The notes under the pieces are model-generated. The model saw only the letters and a list, made by a program, of their open reading frames with translations. It did not search any database and was not told the DNA's origin. Shown here piece after piece: positions 7,597 to 15,860 of a stretch of 64,000 nucleotides of DNA. Both the position numbers and the translations under genes were made by a program. The first letter of the stretch is position 1. Every line of letters starts with the position of its first letter. The DNA is from Streptomyces sp. CB01635 (GTDB taxonomy: Bacteria > Actinomycetota > Actinomycetes > Streptomycetales > Streptomycetaceae): positions 1 through 64,000 of the forward strand of contig NZ_NNBL01000013.1 in the NCBI RefSeq assembly GCF_002803065.1, read 5' to 3'.

Positions 7597-8190
7597 ATGA
7601 GGACCGTTCCGAGCGATGCGACCGATGTGACTGCTCCGGCCGGGCAGACCGATCCGACGTACATCGCCTTCCTGCGGGCCGTGAACGTCCCCGGGCGCAA
7701 GGTCGAGATGGCCCGCCTGCGCGAGGTGCTCACCCAGCTGGGATTCACGGGCGCGCGCACCTATATCGCCAGCGGGAACGCCTTCTTCACCGGCGCGGGG
7801 AACGACCGCGCCCGCATCGTCGAGCGCGTGGAGGCCGGCCTCGCCGAGACCTTCGGGTTCGAGGTTCCCACGATCCTGCGCACGACGGACGAACTGCGCA
7901 CGGAGCTGGCAGCGTCCCCGTTCGTGGGCCGGCAGCCGGCCCCGGACGAGCGGTTCTCCATGGTCTACAGCTCGGGCCCGCTGACGGACGGCGGGTTCCC
8001 GCTGCGCTCCGCCAAGGGCGACTGGGAAGTCCTCGGCGCCTGCGGGGCGACGGCCTATGTGCGGTGGCGGCTGGTCAACGGCCGCCCCGTCAACCCGGTC
8101 CCCGCCATCGAGAAGACCTTCGGGGTACAGGCCACGGGGCGGTTCTTCCACACTTCCGAGAAGATCCTGGCGGCCGCCGGGAAGGGCTGA
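7597..8190 (+). CDS. DUF1697 family protein
   Basis: A 197-aa soluble protein with the DUF1697 pattern: YIAFLRAVNVPGRKVEMARL near the N-terminus, then LGFTGARTYIASGNAFF and an ERVEAGLAETFGF segment. The family is widespread in actinobacteria and its biochemical role is unknown. Start ATG 7597 follows AGGAAGGA about 12 nt upstream and leaves a variable N-terminus of about 20 residues before the conserved core. It lies 70 bp after the thioesterase-like gene in the same direction and converges with the DUF3224 gene. Nothing links it to the biosynthetic cluster. Confidence 0.85.
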   Translation: MRTVPSDATDVTAPAGQTDPTYIAFLRAVNVPGRKVEMARLREVLTQLGFTGARTYIASGNAFFTGAGNDRARIVERVEAGLAETFGFEVPTILRTTDELRTELAASPFVGRQPAPDERFSMVYSSGPLTDGGFPLRSAKGDWEVLGACGATAYVRWRLVNGRPVNPVPAIEKTFGVQATGRFFHTSEKILAAAGKG

Positions 8191-8210
8191 ACCGCCCTTC
8201 GTGCCGCGGA

Positions 8211-8615
8211 CTAGGCAGCCCCGTCGGTGGCGAACTCGACCTGGAGGTCGAGCGTGCCGTGGCCGAGTGAGCCCTCGCCGCTGACGCCGGCCAGTTCGCC
8301 GGTGCCGGATCCCGGCACGATGCCCGCCCACGTCACCGGGTCGGTGCCCGGGACCTGTGTCGCCCGGTGCTCCAGGACGAACGTCCCGGTGCGGCCGCCC
8401 ATGATTCCGGTGACCCGCTCCTGCGCCACGTAGGCCGCGCCGCCGGGACCTTGGGTGGTCACCATGTGGCCGGTGGCCGAGCCCTTCACATCGCCTTCCG
8501 TGTAGGTCTTGGTCAGTTCGACGCGACCGGTGACCGGGCCGCCGTCGACCTGATCGTCGTCGGTGCCGTCCCAGACGTCGACGACGAAGGTGGCCTGAAT
8601 CCGCATCTGAGTCAT
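8211..8615 (-). CDS. DUF3224 family protein
   Basis: A 134-aa soluble protein matching DUF3224, small beta-barrel proteins resembling allene-oxide-cyclase-like folds. It carries the family pattern GDVKGSATGHMV, YVAQERVTGIMGGRTGTFVL and GSGTGELAGVSGEGSL. Its function is unknown. It converges with the DUF1697 gene across 20 bp and diverges from the P450 gene, with the P450 promoter in between. It is probably the last gene outside the cluster on this side. Confidence 0.85.
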   Translation of the reverse strand: MTQMRIQATFVVDVWDGTDDDQVDGGPVTGRVELTKTYTEGDVKGSATGHMVTTQGPGGAAYVAQERVTGIMGGRTGTFVLEHRATQVPGTDPVTWAGIVPGSGTGELAGVSGEGSLGHGTLDLQVEFATDGAA

Positions 8616-8648
8616 GTGCGGAGTATCCCGCCCGGTACTTGCGCCCGA

Positions 8649-8691
8649 TGCTCCGGATTGAGCAGGCCGCCGCGGCCCGGGCCGTTAGCGT
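8649..8691 (+). promoter_or_regulatory. Crp-type operator and -10 of the P450 promoter
   Basis: TGCTC-CGGATT-GAGCA (8649-8664) is a perfect 5-6-5 palindrome, the layout of Crp-family sites. TAGCGT (8686-8691) lies 21 bp downstream and fits a -10 box. With a start at about 8698 the palindrome is centred near -41.5, the class II activator position. The same arrangement precedes the MFS gene and lnmI. No -35 box is visible, as expected of an activator-dependent promoter. Confidence 0.65.
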
Positions 8692-8733
8692 GACGCCGCG
8701 TCACGGCGGGCATTTCCGAGGAGGCAGTCGACA

Positions 8734-9936
8734 GTGAGCACCGAAGTGGAAACCGAGAAGCCGGCACCGGTCGCGTACCCCTTCACCGGAAGCGAGGGGC
8801 TCGAGCTCTCGCAGTCGTACGCGAAGCTCTTCGAGGACGGGGACCCGATCCGCGTACAGCTGCCGTTCGGCGAGCCCGCGTGGCTCGTCACGCGGTACGA
8901 CGACGCGCGTTTCGTCCTGACCGACCGGCGGTTCTCCCGTCACCTGGCCACCCAGCGCGACGAGCCGCGCATGACGCCGCGGGCCGTGCCCGAGAGCATC
9001 CTGACGATGGACCCCCCGGACCACACCCGCCTGCGCACGCTCGTCTCCAAGGCCTTCACCCCCCGACGCATCGAGTCCAAGCGGGCCTGGATCGGTGAGC
9101 TCGCCGCCGGGCTCGTCGCCGACATGAAGGCCGGCGGTGCGCCCGCCGAGCTGGTCGGCTCGTACGCGCTGGCCATCCCCGTCACCGTGATCTGCGAGCT
9201 CCTCGGCGTGCCGGAGGACGACAGGACCCGGCTGCGGGGATGGTGCGACGCGGCGCTGTCCACGGGCGAACTGACCGACGAAGAGTGTGTGCAGAGCTTC
9301 ATGGATCTGCAGAAGTACTTCGAGGACCTGGTCAAGGAGCGCCGTGCGGAGCCGCGGGACGACCTGACGAGCGCCCTCATCGAGGCGCGCGACGCCCACG
9401 ACCGGCTCGCCGAGCCGGAGCTCATCGGCCTGTGCATCTCGATCCTCATCGGCGGATTCGAGACGACGGCGAGTGAGATCTCGAGCTTCGTCCATGTGCT
9501 CCAGCAGCGTCGCGAGCTGTGGACGCGGCTGTGCGCGGACCCCGAGGCGATTCCCGCGGCCGTCGAGGAGCTGCTGCGCTTCGTCCCGTTCGCCGCGAAC
9601 GGCATCTCTCCGAGGTATGCGCTCGAGGACATGACGGTGGGCGGTGTCCTCGTGCGCGAGGGCGAGCCGGTCATCGTGGACACGAGCGCGGTGAACCGCG
9701 ACGGCCTCGTCTTCGACAACGCCGACGAGGTCGTCATCGACCGCGCCGACAACCGGCACATGGTCTTCGGCCACGGCGCCCACCACTGCCTGGGCGCGCA
9801 CCTCGCCCGGGTGGAACTGCAGGAGGCGCTCAAGGCCCTCGTCGAGGGCATGCCGGGCCTGCGGCTCAGCGGCGACGTCGAATGGAAGGCGGACATGATC
9901 ATTCGTGCTCCGCGCGTGATGCACGTCGAGTGGTGA
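8734..9936 (+). CDS. lnmZ: Cytochrome P450 (LnmZ-like hydroxylase)
   Basis: A 400-aa soluble bacterial class I P450. It has FGHGAHHCLGAHLAR with heme-ligand Cys352, the I-helix ILIGGFETTASE, and EELLR as the ExxR motif. Two P450s (LnmA and LnmZ) are known to hydroxylate the leinamycin macrocycle; position at the far end next to the MFS gene fits LnmZ. The I-helix has Gly-Gly before Phe-Glu-Thr-Thr where Ala-Gly is commoner. GTG 8734 follows GAGGAGG. No ferredoxin gene is adjacent, so redox partners come from elsewhere. The gene has its own Crp-type promoter and a strong terminator, so it is transcribed alone. The Z assignment rests on synteny remembered from the literature. Confidence 0.88.
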   Translation: MSTEVETEKPAPVAYPFTGSEGLELSQSYAKLFEDGDPIRVQLPFGEPAWLVTRYDDARFVLTDRRFSRHLATQRDEPRMTPRAVPESILTMDPPDHTRLRTLVSKAFTPRRIESKRAWIGELAAGLVADMKAGGAPAELVGSYALAIPVTVICELLGVPEDDRTRLRGWCDAALSTGELTDEECVQSFMDLQKYFEDLVKERRAEPRDDLTSALIEARDAHDRLAEPELIGLCISILIGGFETTASEISSFVHVLQQRRELWTRLCADPEAIPAAVEELLRFVPFAANGISPRYALEDMTVGGVLVREGEPVIVDTSAVNRDGLVFDNADEVVIDRADNRHMVFGHGAHHCLGAHLARVELQEALKALVEGMPGLRLSGDVEWKADMIIRAPRVMHVEW

Positions 9937-9951
9937 TTGCGGGTCGGACAC

Positions 9952-9985
9952 CGCGGGGGCCGGGGCGGACGCCCCGGCCCCCGCG
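9952..9985. terminator. Strong hairpin terminator after the P450 gene
   Basis: CGCGGGGGCCGGGGC (9952-9966) and its exact complement (9971-9985) form a 15-bp GC stem with a GGAC loop, 15 nt after the P450 stop. Outer GACAC and GTGTC can extend it with a small bulge. No U-tract. It separates the P450 unit from the MFS operon. Confidence 0.85.
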
Positions 9986-10041
9986 CCGTGTCGCAGGCGC
10001 CGCGCGCCGGTGCGGCAGGTCTTTCGATCTCCCACCGGCGA

Positions 10042-10085
10042 TGCGCTGTATTGAGCATCCGGCTCGGGCTCCCCGTCCCTAACGT
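10042..10085 (+). promoter_or_regulatory. Crp-type operator and -10 of the MFS operon
   Basis: TGCGC-TGTATT-GAGCA (10042-10057) is the same 5-6-5 element with one mismatch in the left arm. TAACGT (10080-10085) lies 22 bp downstream as a -10 box. The inferred start is near 10092, so the element is centred at about -42. It resembles the P450 site beyond the arms as well: both read GATGC at the left and ATTGAGCA at the right. It should drive the whole run of genes from 10140 to 19418. Confidence 0.65.
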
Positions 10086-10139
10086 GGCCTCGACCGAGCC
10101 TGCCCAAGTGGCGGGTGTGGCACGAAGATCAGGAGAGCC

Positions 10140-11564
10140 ATGACCGTCAGGACCGACGACGGCCGGCAGGCCGCCGAGCAAAGCCCCGCCACGGGCGCAC
10201 TCGTCGCCCGGCTGATCCTCGTCACGCTGCTGATGGCCGAGCTGCTCATCCAGGTCGACCAGACCATCGTCAACGTGGCGCTGCCCTTCATCCAGCGCGA
10301 TCTCGACTTCACCGAGTCGGGCCTGCCCTGGGTCGTCAACGCCTACGGCCTCCTGTACGGAGGACTGCTGCCGCTCGGCGGCCGCATCGGTGACCTGTTC
10401 GGCAGGCGCCGGGTACTGATCATCGGTGTCACCGTGTTCACGCTGGCGTCCGTCGTCTGCGGATTCAGCACCGACCCGACGGTCATGGTCATCGCGCGAG
10501 CGGTGCAGGGCATGGGCGGCGCGCTGACCGCCCCCGTCGTCCTCTCGCTGATCATCACCTCGTTCGAGGAAGGGCCTTCGCGGCAGCGGGCGTTCGCCCT
10601 GTGGGGGAGCGCTCAGGCGGCCGGCGCGCTGTTCGGTCTGATCGTCGGCGGACTGCTCACGTCGGGCCCCGGCTGGGAGTTCAGCTTCTTCGTCGCCGTC
10701 CCGATCGGGGCGCTGGTCGTGGGGCTCGCCGCCACCACGATCAAGGAGAGCCGTGCCGATGAGCGGCCCTCGATCGACGTGGCGGGCGCGGTGACGTTCA
10801 CCGCCGCGCTGCTGATGACCGTCTTCGCGTTCCTCGACACGCAGCGCTCGTGGACCTCTCCGCTGCGCGGCGGCCTCCTGGTGGTCGCGGCCGTGCTGTT
10901 CGCCGTGTTCCTCGCCGTCGAACGCCGCCAAGGCCACCCGTTCGTCCCGCTGCAGGTCTTCCGGCTGCGCAACACCAGCGGTGCGCTGGCCATCATGGCG
11001 ATCTTCGGCGCCACGCAGATGAGTTACTTCTTCTTCGTCACCCTGTACCTGCAGGAGATCCTCGGGTTCTCCGCGCTGCAGACCGGCCTCGCGTACCTGC
11101 CCCTGATCGCCACCCTGCTCGTGTTCGCCCAGGTCTGTATGAAGACGGTCGCCCGCGTCGGGCTGACCCGGATGCTGATGACCGGCCTGCTCTGTCTCGG
11201 GCTCGGCATGGGGTGGCTGGGCCTCGCCGCGTCGTCGGGCAGCTTCGTCGGCACCGTCCTCGGCCCGACGGTCATCTCCGGGATCGGCCTCGGCCTGACC
11301 ATGATGCCGGCGGGCACGCTGGCCACCACGGGCGTCGACCCCGCGGACGCCGGAGCCGTGTCGGGGCTCTTCAACACCGCGATCCTGGTCGGCGGTTCCC
11401 TGGGCCTCGCGGTCCTGACCACGGTCACGCAGGCCGTCGGCGGCCTCGGCGACACGCACGGCTACACCGTCGCGTTCCTGTGCAGCGCGGGCCTGGCCGC
11501 GGCCGCGATCCTCATCGCCGCCCTGGTCATCCGGGTTCCCAAGCAGACCGACGCCGCCGCCTGA
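10140..11564 (+). CDS. lnmY: MFS drug exporter, DHA2 (EmrB/QacA) family
   Basis: A 474-aa integral membrane protein with about 14 hydrophobic segments, as in the 14-helix DHA2 drug:H+ antiporters. QVDQTIVNVALPFIQRDL in the first helix and GGRIGDLFGRRR (motif A) after the second are diagnostic. It is the likely exporter of the final product and a self-resistance determinant. ATG 10140 follows AGGAGAG. It is the first gene of an operon with the following eight genes (gaps of 34, 7 and 71 bp, otherwise overlaps), behind a Crp-type promoter. The Y letter is assigned by synteny from memory. Confidence 0.88.
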   Translation: MTVRTDDGRQAAEQSPATGALVARLILVTLLMAELLIQVDQTIVNVALPFIQRDLDFTESGLPWVVNAYGLLYGGLLPLGGRIGDLFGRRRVLIIGVTVFTLASVVCGFSTDPTVMVIARAVQGMGGALTAPVVLSLIITSFEEGPSRQRAFALWGSAQAAGALFGLIVGGLLTSGPGWEFSFFVAVPIGALVVGLAATTIKESRADERPSIDVAGAVTFTAALLMTVFAFLDTQRSWTSPLRGGLLVVAAVLFAVFLAVERRQGHPFVPLQVFRLRNTSGALAIMAIFGATQMSYFFFVTLYLQEILGFSALQTGLAYLPLIATLLVFAQVCMKTVARVGLTRMLMTGLLCLGLGMGWLGLAASSGSFVGTVLGPTVISGIGLGLTMMPAGTLATTGVDPADAGAVSGLFNTAILVGGSLGLAVLTTVTQAVGGLGDTHGYTVAFLCSAGLAAAAILIAALVIRVPKQTDAAA

Positions 11565-11598
11565 CCTCATCTCCTTCGTCCACCGGGAAGGACACCCC

Positions 11599-12330
11599 AT
11601 GGCCGACACACTCCTCGAACTGCCGGACGACTTCAGCCGCGTGCTCGCGATCGTCGCCCACCCCGACGACATCGAGTTCGGTGCCGGGCCCGCCGTGGCC
11701 CAGTGGACCGCCCAGGGGCGCGAGGTGGCGTACCTCCTCGTCACCCGGGGCGAGGCGGGCATCTCCGATCTGGAACCGGCGCGGTGCGGGCCCGTGCGCG
11801 AGGCCGAACAGCGCAAGGCCGCCGCGGAACTCGGCGTGCACGAGGTCGACTTCCTCGACCACTACCACGACGGGACGATCGAGTACGGGCCCGGCCTGCG
11901 CCGCGACCTGGCGCGCGCCGTCCGGCGGCACCGCCCCGAACTCATCGTCACCTTCAACCACCACGACACCTGGGCGTCCGGCGCGTGGAACACCCCCGAC
12001 CACCGTGCCGTGGGTCTCGCCGCCCTGGACGCCGTCGCCGACGCCGCCAACCGCTGGATCTTCCCCGAGCTGCTCGACGAGGGACTCGAGCCGTGGCGGG
12101 CGGGCAAGGTGGCGATCGCCGGCTCCCCGCACGCCACGCACGCCGTGGCCGTCGACGACGACTCCCGCGACCGGGCCGTACGCTCCCTCGCGGCCCACGA
12201 CCGCTACCTCGGGTCCCTGAGCGACGACCCGCCGCAGGAGCGCGCCCGGTTCATCCTCGGCCATCTGCTCGCCGCCACCGCGCCGCGGTTCGGGGGCCGC
12301 AACGGTGTCGCGTTCCAGATAGTGGGTTGA
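11599..12330 (+). CDS. lnmX: LmbE/PIG-L family zinc amidase or deacetylase
   Basis: A 243-aa LmbE-like metalloenzyme. IVAHPDDIEFGAGP carries the zinc His-Asp-Asp, VTRGEAGIS follows as in the family, and NTPDHRAVG supplies the third ligand. The family includes GlcNAc-inositol deacetylase (MshB), mycothiol-conjugate amidase (Mca) and LmbE of lincomycin biosynthesis, which trims a mycothiol conjugate. The sequence does not show whether the substrate here is a deacetylation target or a mycothiol adduct. In a cluster that installs sulfur, the second is attractive. ATG 11599 follows GGGAAGGAC. It lies 34 bp after the MFS gene and 7 bp before the AMP ligase, as in the region I remember as lnmX. Confidence 0.8.
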   Translation: MADTLLELPDDFSRVLAIVAHPDDIEFGAGPAVAQWTAQGREVAYLLVTRGEAGISDLEPARCGPVREAEQRKAAAELGVHEVDFLDHYHDGTIEYGPGLRRDLARAVRRHRPELIVTFNHHDTWASGAWNTPDHRAVGLAALDAVADAANRWIFPELLDEGLEPWRAGKVAIAGSPHATHAVAVDDDSRDRAVRSLAAHDRYLGSLSDDPPQERARFILGHLLAATAPRFGGRNGVAFQIVG

Positions 12331-12337
12331 GTACGCC

Positions 12338-13888
12338 ATGACGGAACGGACGTTCTCCTACCTCACCGACCAGCTCCGCTCCCACGCCGCACTCCACCCG
12401 GGCCGCACCGCACTCGTCATCGACGGCTGCCCCGACCTGCTGTACGGCGAGTGGGACCGGCGCTCGGAGGCACTGGCCCGCGGGCTGCTCGCGGCCGGCA
12501 CAAGCCGGGGCACCCGTATCGGCATCTTCTTCGGTGGCATGGACTGGGCCGACTACGCGGTCGCCTACCTCGGCGCGCTCAAGGCCGGCGCCACCGTCCT
12601 TCACCTGCCGCTCGCCCTCCCGGCCGACGAGCTCGAACGGCGCGCCCTGCAGTGCGAGCTGGCCGGCATCGTCCACGGGCGGACCGTCCCGCCCAAGACC
12701 TCGGCCGTCGCCTGGACCGGGACGCTCGACGAGCTGTCCGCCCCGGGCGAGACACCGGTGGACCTCGTCCACAGCCCCGCGGACGCCGCCGAGATCGTGT
12801 ACTCCTCCGGCACCACCGGACTGGCCCGCGGCGTCGTCGTCTCGCACCAGAACCTCGCGACGGCGGGCGGACCGCCCTCCGTGATGGCGCACGACGAGCC
12901 CACCCCCATGGTGGCGTCCGTGAACCTGGGCATCACCGCGAGCGCCACCACCGTCTCCATGGTGCTCAACGCCACCCCGACCACGCTCGTCCTCGCTCCG
13001 CCGGGAGACGCCGACCGGCTGTGCGCGCTCATCGAGCACCATGCGGCGAGCACCGTCATGATGACCCCGAACCTCGCCGTGCAGATGACCCGCGACGGCG
13101 CGCTCGGCCGCTACGACCTGACGTCCGTCACCACCGTGGCCACCGCCTCGGCGTTCCTCCATCCCCCGCTCGCCCGCGCCCTGTTGGCCGCGATGCCCCG
13201 GGCCCGCGTGATCGGCGCCTACTCGGCCAGCCAGGCCAAGCCCGCCGTGACCATCGGCACCTTCGACCCGGCGCGCCCGATGTCGGCCGGCCGGCCCGCC
13301 CCCGGCACCCATGTACTGATCACCGACGAGCACGGCGCGGAGCTGCCCGCCCAGCGGGTCGGCCGGATCTGGCTGCGCGCCGACGGCGCGCCTCCCCGCA
13401 ACCGCCTCGACGCGGGCCCGGAGGCCACCGGTGTCCCGGACGGCGGATGGTGCGACACCGGCGACCTCGGCCACGTCGACGACGAGGGCGAGCTGTATCT
13501 CTTCGACCGCGAGACCGACGCCGTGCCCACACCGGCCGGGCTCGTGTCGTCCCTGCGGGTCGAGTCGGTCCTGCTCGAGCACGAGGCGGTCGCCGACGCG
13601 GCCGTGGTCGCCGCCGGGCCGGCCGGCGTGGCCGCCGCGATCGTGCCCGCGGCCGGCGCCACCCATGACCCAAAGCTGCTGGCGGCCACCCTCGCCGCCC
13701 ACGCGAAGGACAGCCTCGCCCCCCACGAGATCCCCGAAAGGGTCCTGGTGGTCGACGAGTTGCCCCGCAACGACCTCGGCAAGGTCGTCAAACGTCTCAT
13801 CCGGGACCGGCTGACGGCATCGGCCGCAGGCGTGACACCCGCACCCACCGCATCCGCAGAACTCGACGCGACAGGAGCCCCGTCATGA
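12338..13888 (+). CDS. lnmW: AMP-dependent acyl ligase with atypical A5 motif (LnmW-like)
   Basis: A 516-aa ANL-superfamily enzyme, expected to activate a carboxylate as acyl-AMP and then acyl-CoA or acyl-carrier thioester. The P-loop is IVYSSGTTGLARG (about residues 150-162), A7 is WCDTGDLG, and the catalytic Lys sits in RNDLGKVVKR near the C-terminus. The A5 motif, usually YGxTE, reads YSASQ: the Glu that helps hold Mg-ATP is replaced by Gln. ATG 12338 begins 7 bp after the amidase stop with no strong binding site, so translation is probably coupled. The C-terminal stop overlaps the next start by 4 nt (ATGA). The substrate is unknown; it is too divergent to read an amino-acid code. Confidence 0.82.
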   Translation: MTERTFSYLTDQLRSHAALHPGRTALVIDGCPDLLYGEWDRRSEALARGLLAAGTSRGTRIGIFFGGMDWADYAVAYLGALKAGATVLHLPLALPADELERRALQCELAGIVHGRTVPPKTSAVAWTGTLDELSAPGETPVDLVHSPADAAEIVYSSGTTGLARGVVVSHQNLATAGGPPSVMAHDEPTPMVASVNLGITASATTVSMVLNATPTTLVLAPPGDADRLCALIEHHAASTVMMTPNLAVQMTRDGALGRYDLTSVTTVATASAFLHPPLARALLAAMPRARVIGAYSASQAKPAVTIGTFDPARPMSAGRPAPGTHVLITDEHGAELPAQRVGRIWLRADGAPPRNRLDAGPEATGVPDGGWCDTGDLGHVDDEGELYLFDRETDAVPTPAGLVSSLRVESVLLEHEAVADAAVVAAGPAGVAAAIVPAAGATHDPKLLAATLAAHAKDSLAPHEIPERVLVVDELPRNDLGKVVKRLIRDRLTASAAGVTPAPTASAELDATGAPS

Positions 13889-14247
13889 GCACCGAGACCG
13901 AGATCCCCATCCACCCGCTGTTCGCCGAGATGATCCGCTGCACGGCCGAGCGGGACCTCGACGGGCTCGTCGACCTGTACCACCCCGAGGCCGAGTGGAT
14001 CCGGTTCACCGGCCCCGTGCGCGGGCGCGAGGACATCCGCGAGCTGCTCAAGCGGTACTGGGAACTCGACCTCCAGCACGTGGACATGAACGAGTTCATA
14101 CAGACCGACGACACCGTCATGATGCGCGGCACCATGATCGTCCGCGGCGAGACGGTCGTCACCTTCGGCGTCTACGTCCTGCGCGACGGCAAGATCTGGC
14201 GCCAGTGCGGCGCCGACGAGGGCGGCACACGCGACTGGTGGGCCTGA
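13885..14247 (+). CDS. lnmV: SnoaL-like / NTF2-fold small protein
   Basis: A 120-aa protein of the SnoaL_2/NTF2 type: an N-terminal helix pair (FAEMIRCTAERDLDGLVDLY), then HPEAEWIRFTGPVRGREDIR and a four-strand sheet ending in DGKIWRQCGADEGG. The fold serves cyclases, isomerases and hydrolases in secondary metabolism, but no catalytic set is clear here. It overlaps the AMP-ligase stop by 4 nt, so the two are translationally coupled and may act together. The V letter is by position only. Confidence 0.7.
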   Translation: MSTETEIPIHPLFAEMIRCTAERDLDGLVDLYHPEAEWIRFTGPVRGREDIRELLKRYWELDLQHVDMNEFIQTDDTVMMRGTMIVRGETVVTFGVYVLRDGKIWRQCGADEGGTRDWWA

Positions 14248-14318
14248 CCGGCAGGTCCTGAACCCGCCCGCCACGTACGTCTCCCGCACACCTTCATGAG
14301 CCTGAGGAGCTTTCTGCC

Positions 14319-15860
14319 ATGTCACGGGTCAACGGCGTCGGCCGGCGCCGCTTCCTGCAGTGGGGCGCGGCCGCGGCGACTGCCACCGCGGGCGCCACGG
14401 CCCTGTCCGGCTGCGCCACCTCCAAGAGCGGCGACACCCGGTCGGTCGGCTCCGCGGGCAAGCTGCTGCGGGTCGGGGCGTCGGACGCCACCGGCACCAC
14501 CAGCCTCGACCCGCGGCACGCCGGGTTCGGTGCCAGCTACATCGCCCTGTACCACCTGTACGACCAGCTGATGTACCTCAAGGGCAGCCGCTACGAGCTG
14601 GGGCTCGCCGAGTCGGTGGAGCCCGACAAGGACGCCGGCGAGTGGACCATCCGCCTCCACAAGCACGCGGTGTTCCACGACGGCTCACCGGTGCGGGCCG
14701 CGGACGTCGCCTACTCGCTGCGCACCCTCGCCACGCCGCCGTCCACCCGCGCCAACAACTTCGTCGACCTGGACCTCGACCGGCTCAAGGCGGTCGACGC
14801 CCACACCCTGAAGGTGGGGCTCAAGCGGCCCCGCGGCGACTTCAGGGAGGCCGTCCTCGCGGTCTTCTCACCGGTGTTCCCCGAAGGCACCCGCGGCAAG
14901 GACTTCGACAAGGGCGTCGGCTCCGGCCCGTACCGTCTCGAGGAGCACGACGGCAAGAACCTCCGCCTCGCCGTCAACGACAAGTACTGGGGCGGCACCT
15001 CGTACTTCCGGCGCATCGAACTCGACCTCATCGCCGATCCCGCCGCCCGCCTCGCCGCCCTCAAGAGCGGCCAGATCGACTACGCCTTCGGTATCACCGC
15101 CACGGGCGCCAAGGCCGAGCGCGGCAACAGCGCGATCCGGGTACGCCGGGGCGGCACCGCCAACTCCAACGCGCTGTCCTTCGCCATGAACGAGCAGCTC
15201 GCCCCGTTCGACAACCCCGACGTGCGGCGCGCGGTGCGCCTCGCCGCGGACCGCGAGGCACTCGTGCGACAGGTGCTCCTCGGCCTCGGCACCAAGGGCG
15301 ACGACGTGGTCGGCAAGGGCCTGCCCGGCTACGCGGGCGGGGACCGCAAGCGCGACCTGGCCGAGGCCAGGCGGCTGTTCGCCCGCGCCAAGGTCGACTC
15401 GCTGACGCTGCACGCGGCGGACACCGTGCCCGGTTTCGTGGCCGCGGCCCGCCTGCTCGGCCAGCAGCTGCAGGAGGCCGGCGTGGAGCTCGACGTGCAG
15501 AAGGTGCCCGCCGACACCTACTACGCCGACCTGAAGGGTCTCGCCCGCACCCCGTTCCAGACCTTCTACTACGCCAACCGGCCCGCCGCCGTGCACCTGT
15601 CCGCCACCACCACCAAGGGCGCGTTCTTCAACGTGACCGGGCTCGGCGAGCCGCACTTCAAGCGCCTGGCGAGCGCCCAGGCCACAGTCGACGACAGCAA
15701 GCGCGAAGCCGCCTTCGCCGCCGTCCAGCGGGGCCTGTACTCCTCCGGCGGCGACCTCCTGTGGGGCTTCCAGGAGCAGTTGGACGCCTCGGCGCCCGGG
15801 CTCTCGGGGGTGTGGTCGAGCCAGTCCATCCCGGTGTTCACCCGGGCCAGGTCCGCGTGA
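14319..15860 (+). CDS. lnmU: Oligopeptide-type ABC transporter substrate-binding lipoprotein
   Basis: A 513-aa family 5 (DppA/OppA-like) binding protein. The N-terminus GRRRFLQW is a twin-arginine signal followed by an Ala-rich hydrophobic stretch, and LSGC (about residue 30) is a lipobox, so the protein should be exported by Tat and anchored outside as a lipoprotein. DGSPVRAADVAYSLRTL and GSGPYRL are family motifs. ATG 14319 follows CTGAGGAGC; an out-of-frame ATG at 14296 is ignored. It heads the four-gene transporter, after a 71-bp gap that shows no promoter or Crp-type site. Binding-protein systems import, so this may retrieve product, shunt or signal molecules. Confidence 0.88.
   Translation: MSRVNGVGRRRFLQWGAAAATATAGATALSGCATSKSGDTRSVGSAGKLLRVGASDATGTTSLDPRHAGFGASYIALYHLYDQLMYLKGSRYELGLAESVEPDKDAGEWTIRLHKHAVFHDGSPVRAADVAYSLRTLATPPSTRANNFVDLDLDRLKAVDAHTLKVGLKRPRGDFREAVLAVFSPVFPEGTRGKDFDKGVGSGPYRLEEHDGKNLRLAVNDKYWGGTSYFRRIELDLIADPAARLAALKSGQIDYAFGITATGAKAERGNSAIRVRRGGTANSNALSFAMNEQLAPFDNPDVRRAVRLAADREALVRQVLLGLGTKGDDVVGKGLPGYAGGDRKRDLAEARRLFARAKVDSLTLHAADTVPGFVAAARLLGQQLQEAGVELDVQKVPADTYYADLKGLARTPFQTFYYANRPAAVHLSATTTKGAFFNVTGLGEPHFKRLASAQATVDDSKREAAFAAVQRGLYSSGGDLLWGFQEQLDASAPGLSGVWSSQSIPVFTRARSA

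Noticed and set aside
14248..14318. Separate promoter for the ABC transporter genes
   Set aside because: The 71-bp gap has a ribosome binding site but no -35/-10 pair and no TGCTC-N6-GAGCA element; read-through from the MFS promoter is simpler.
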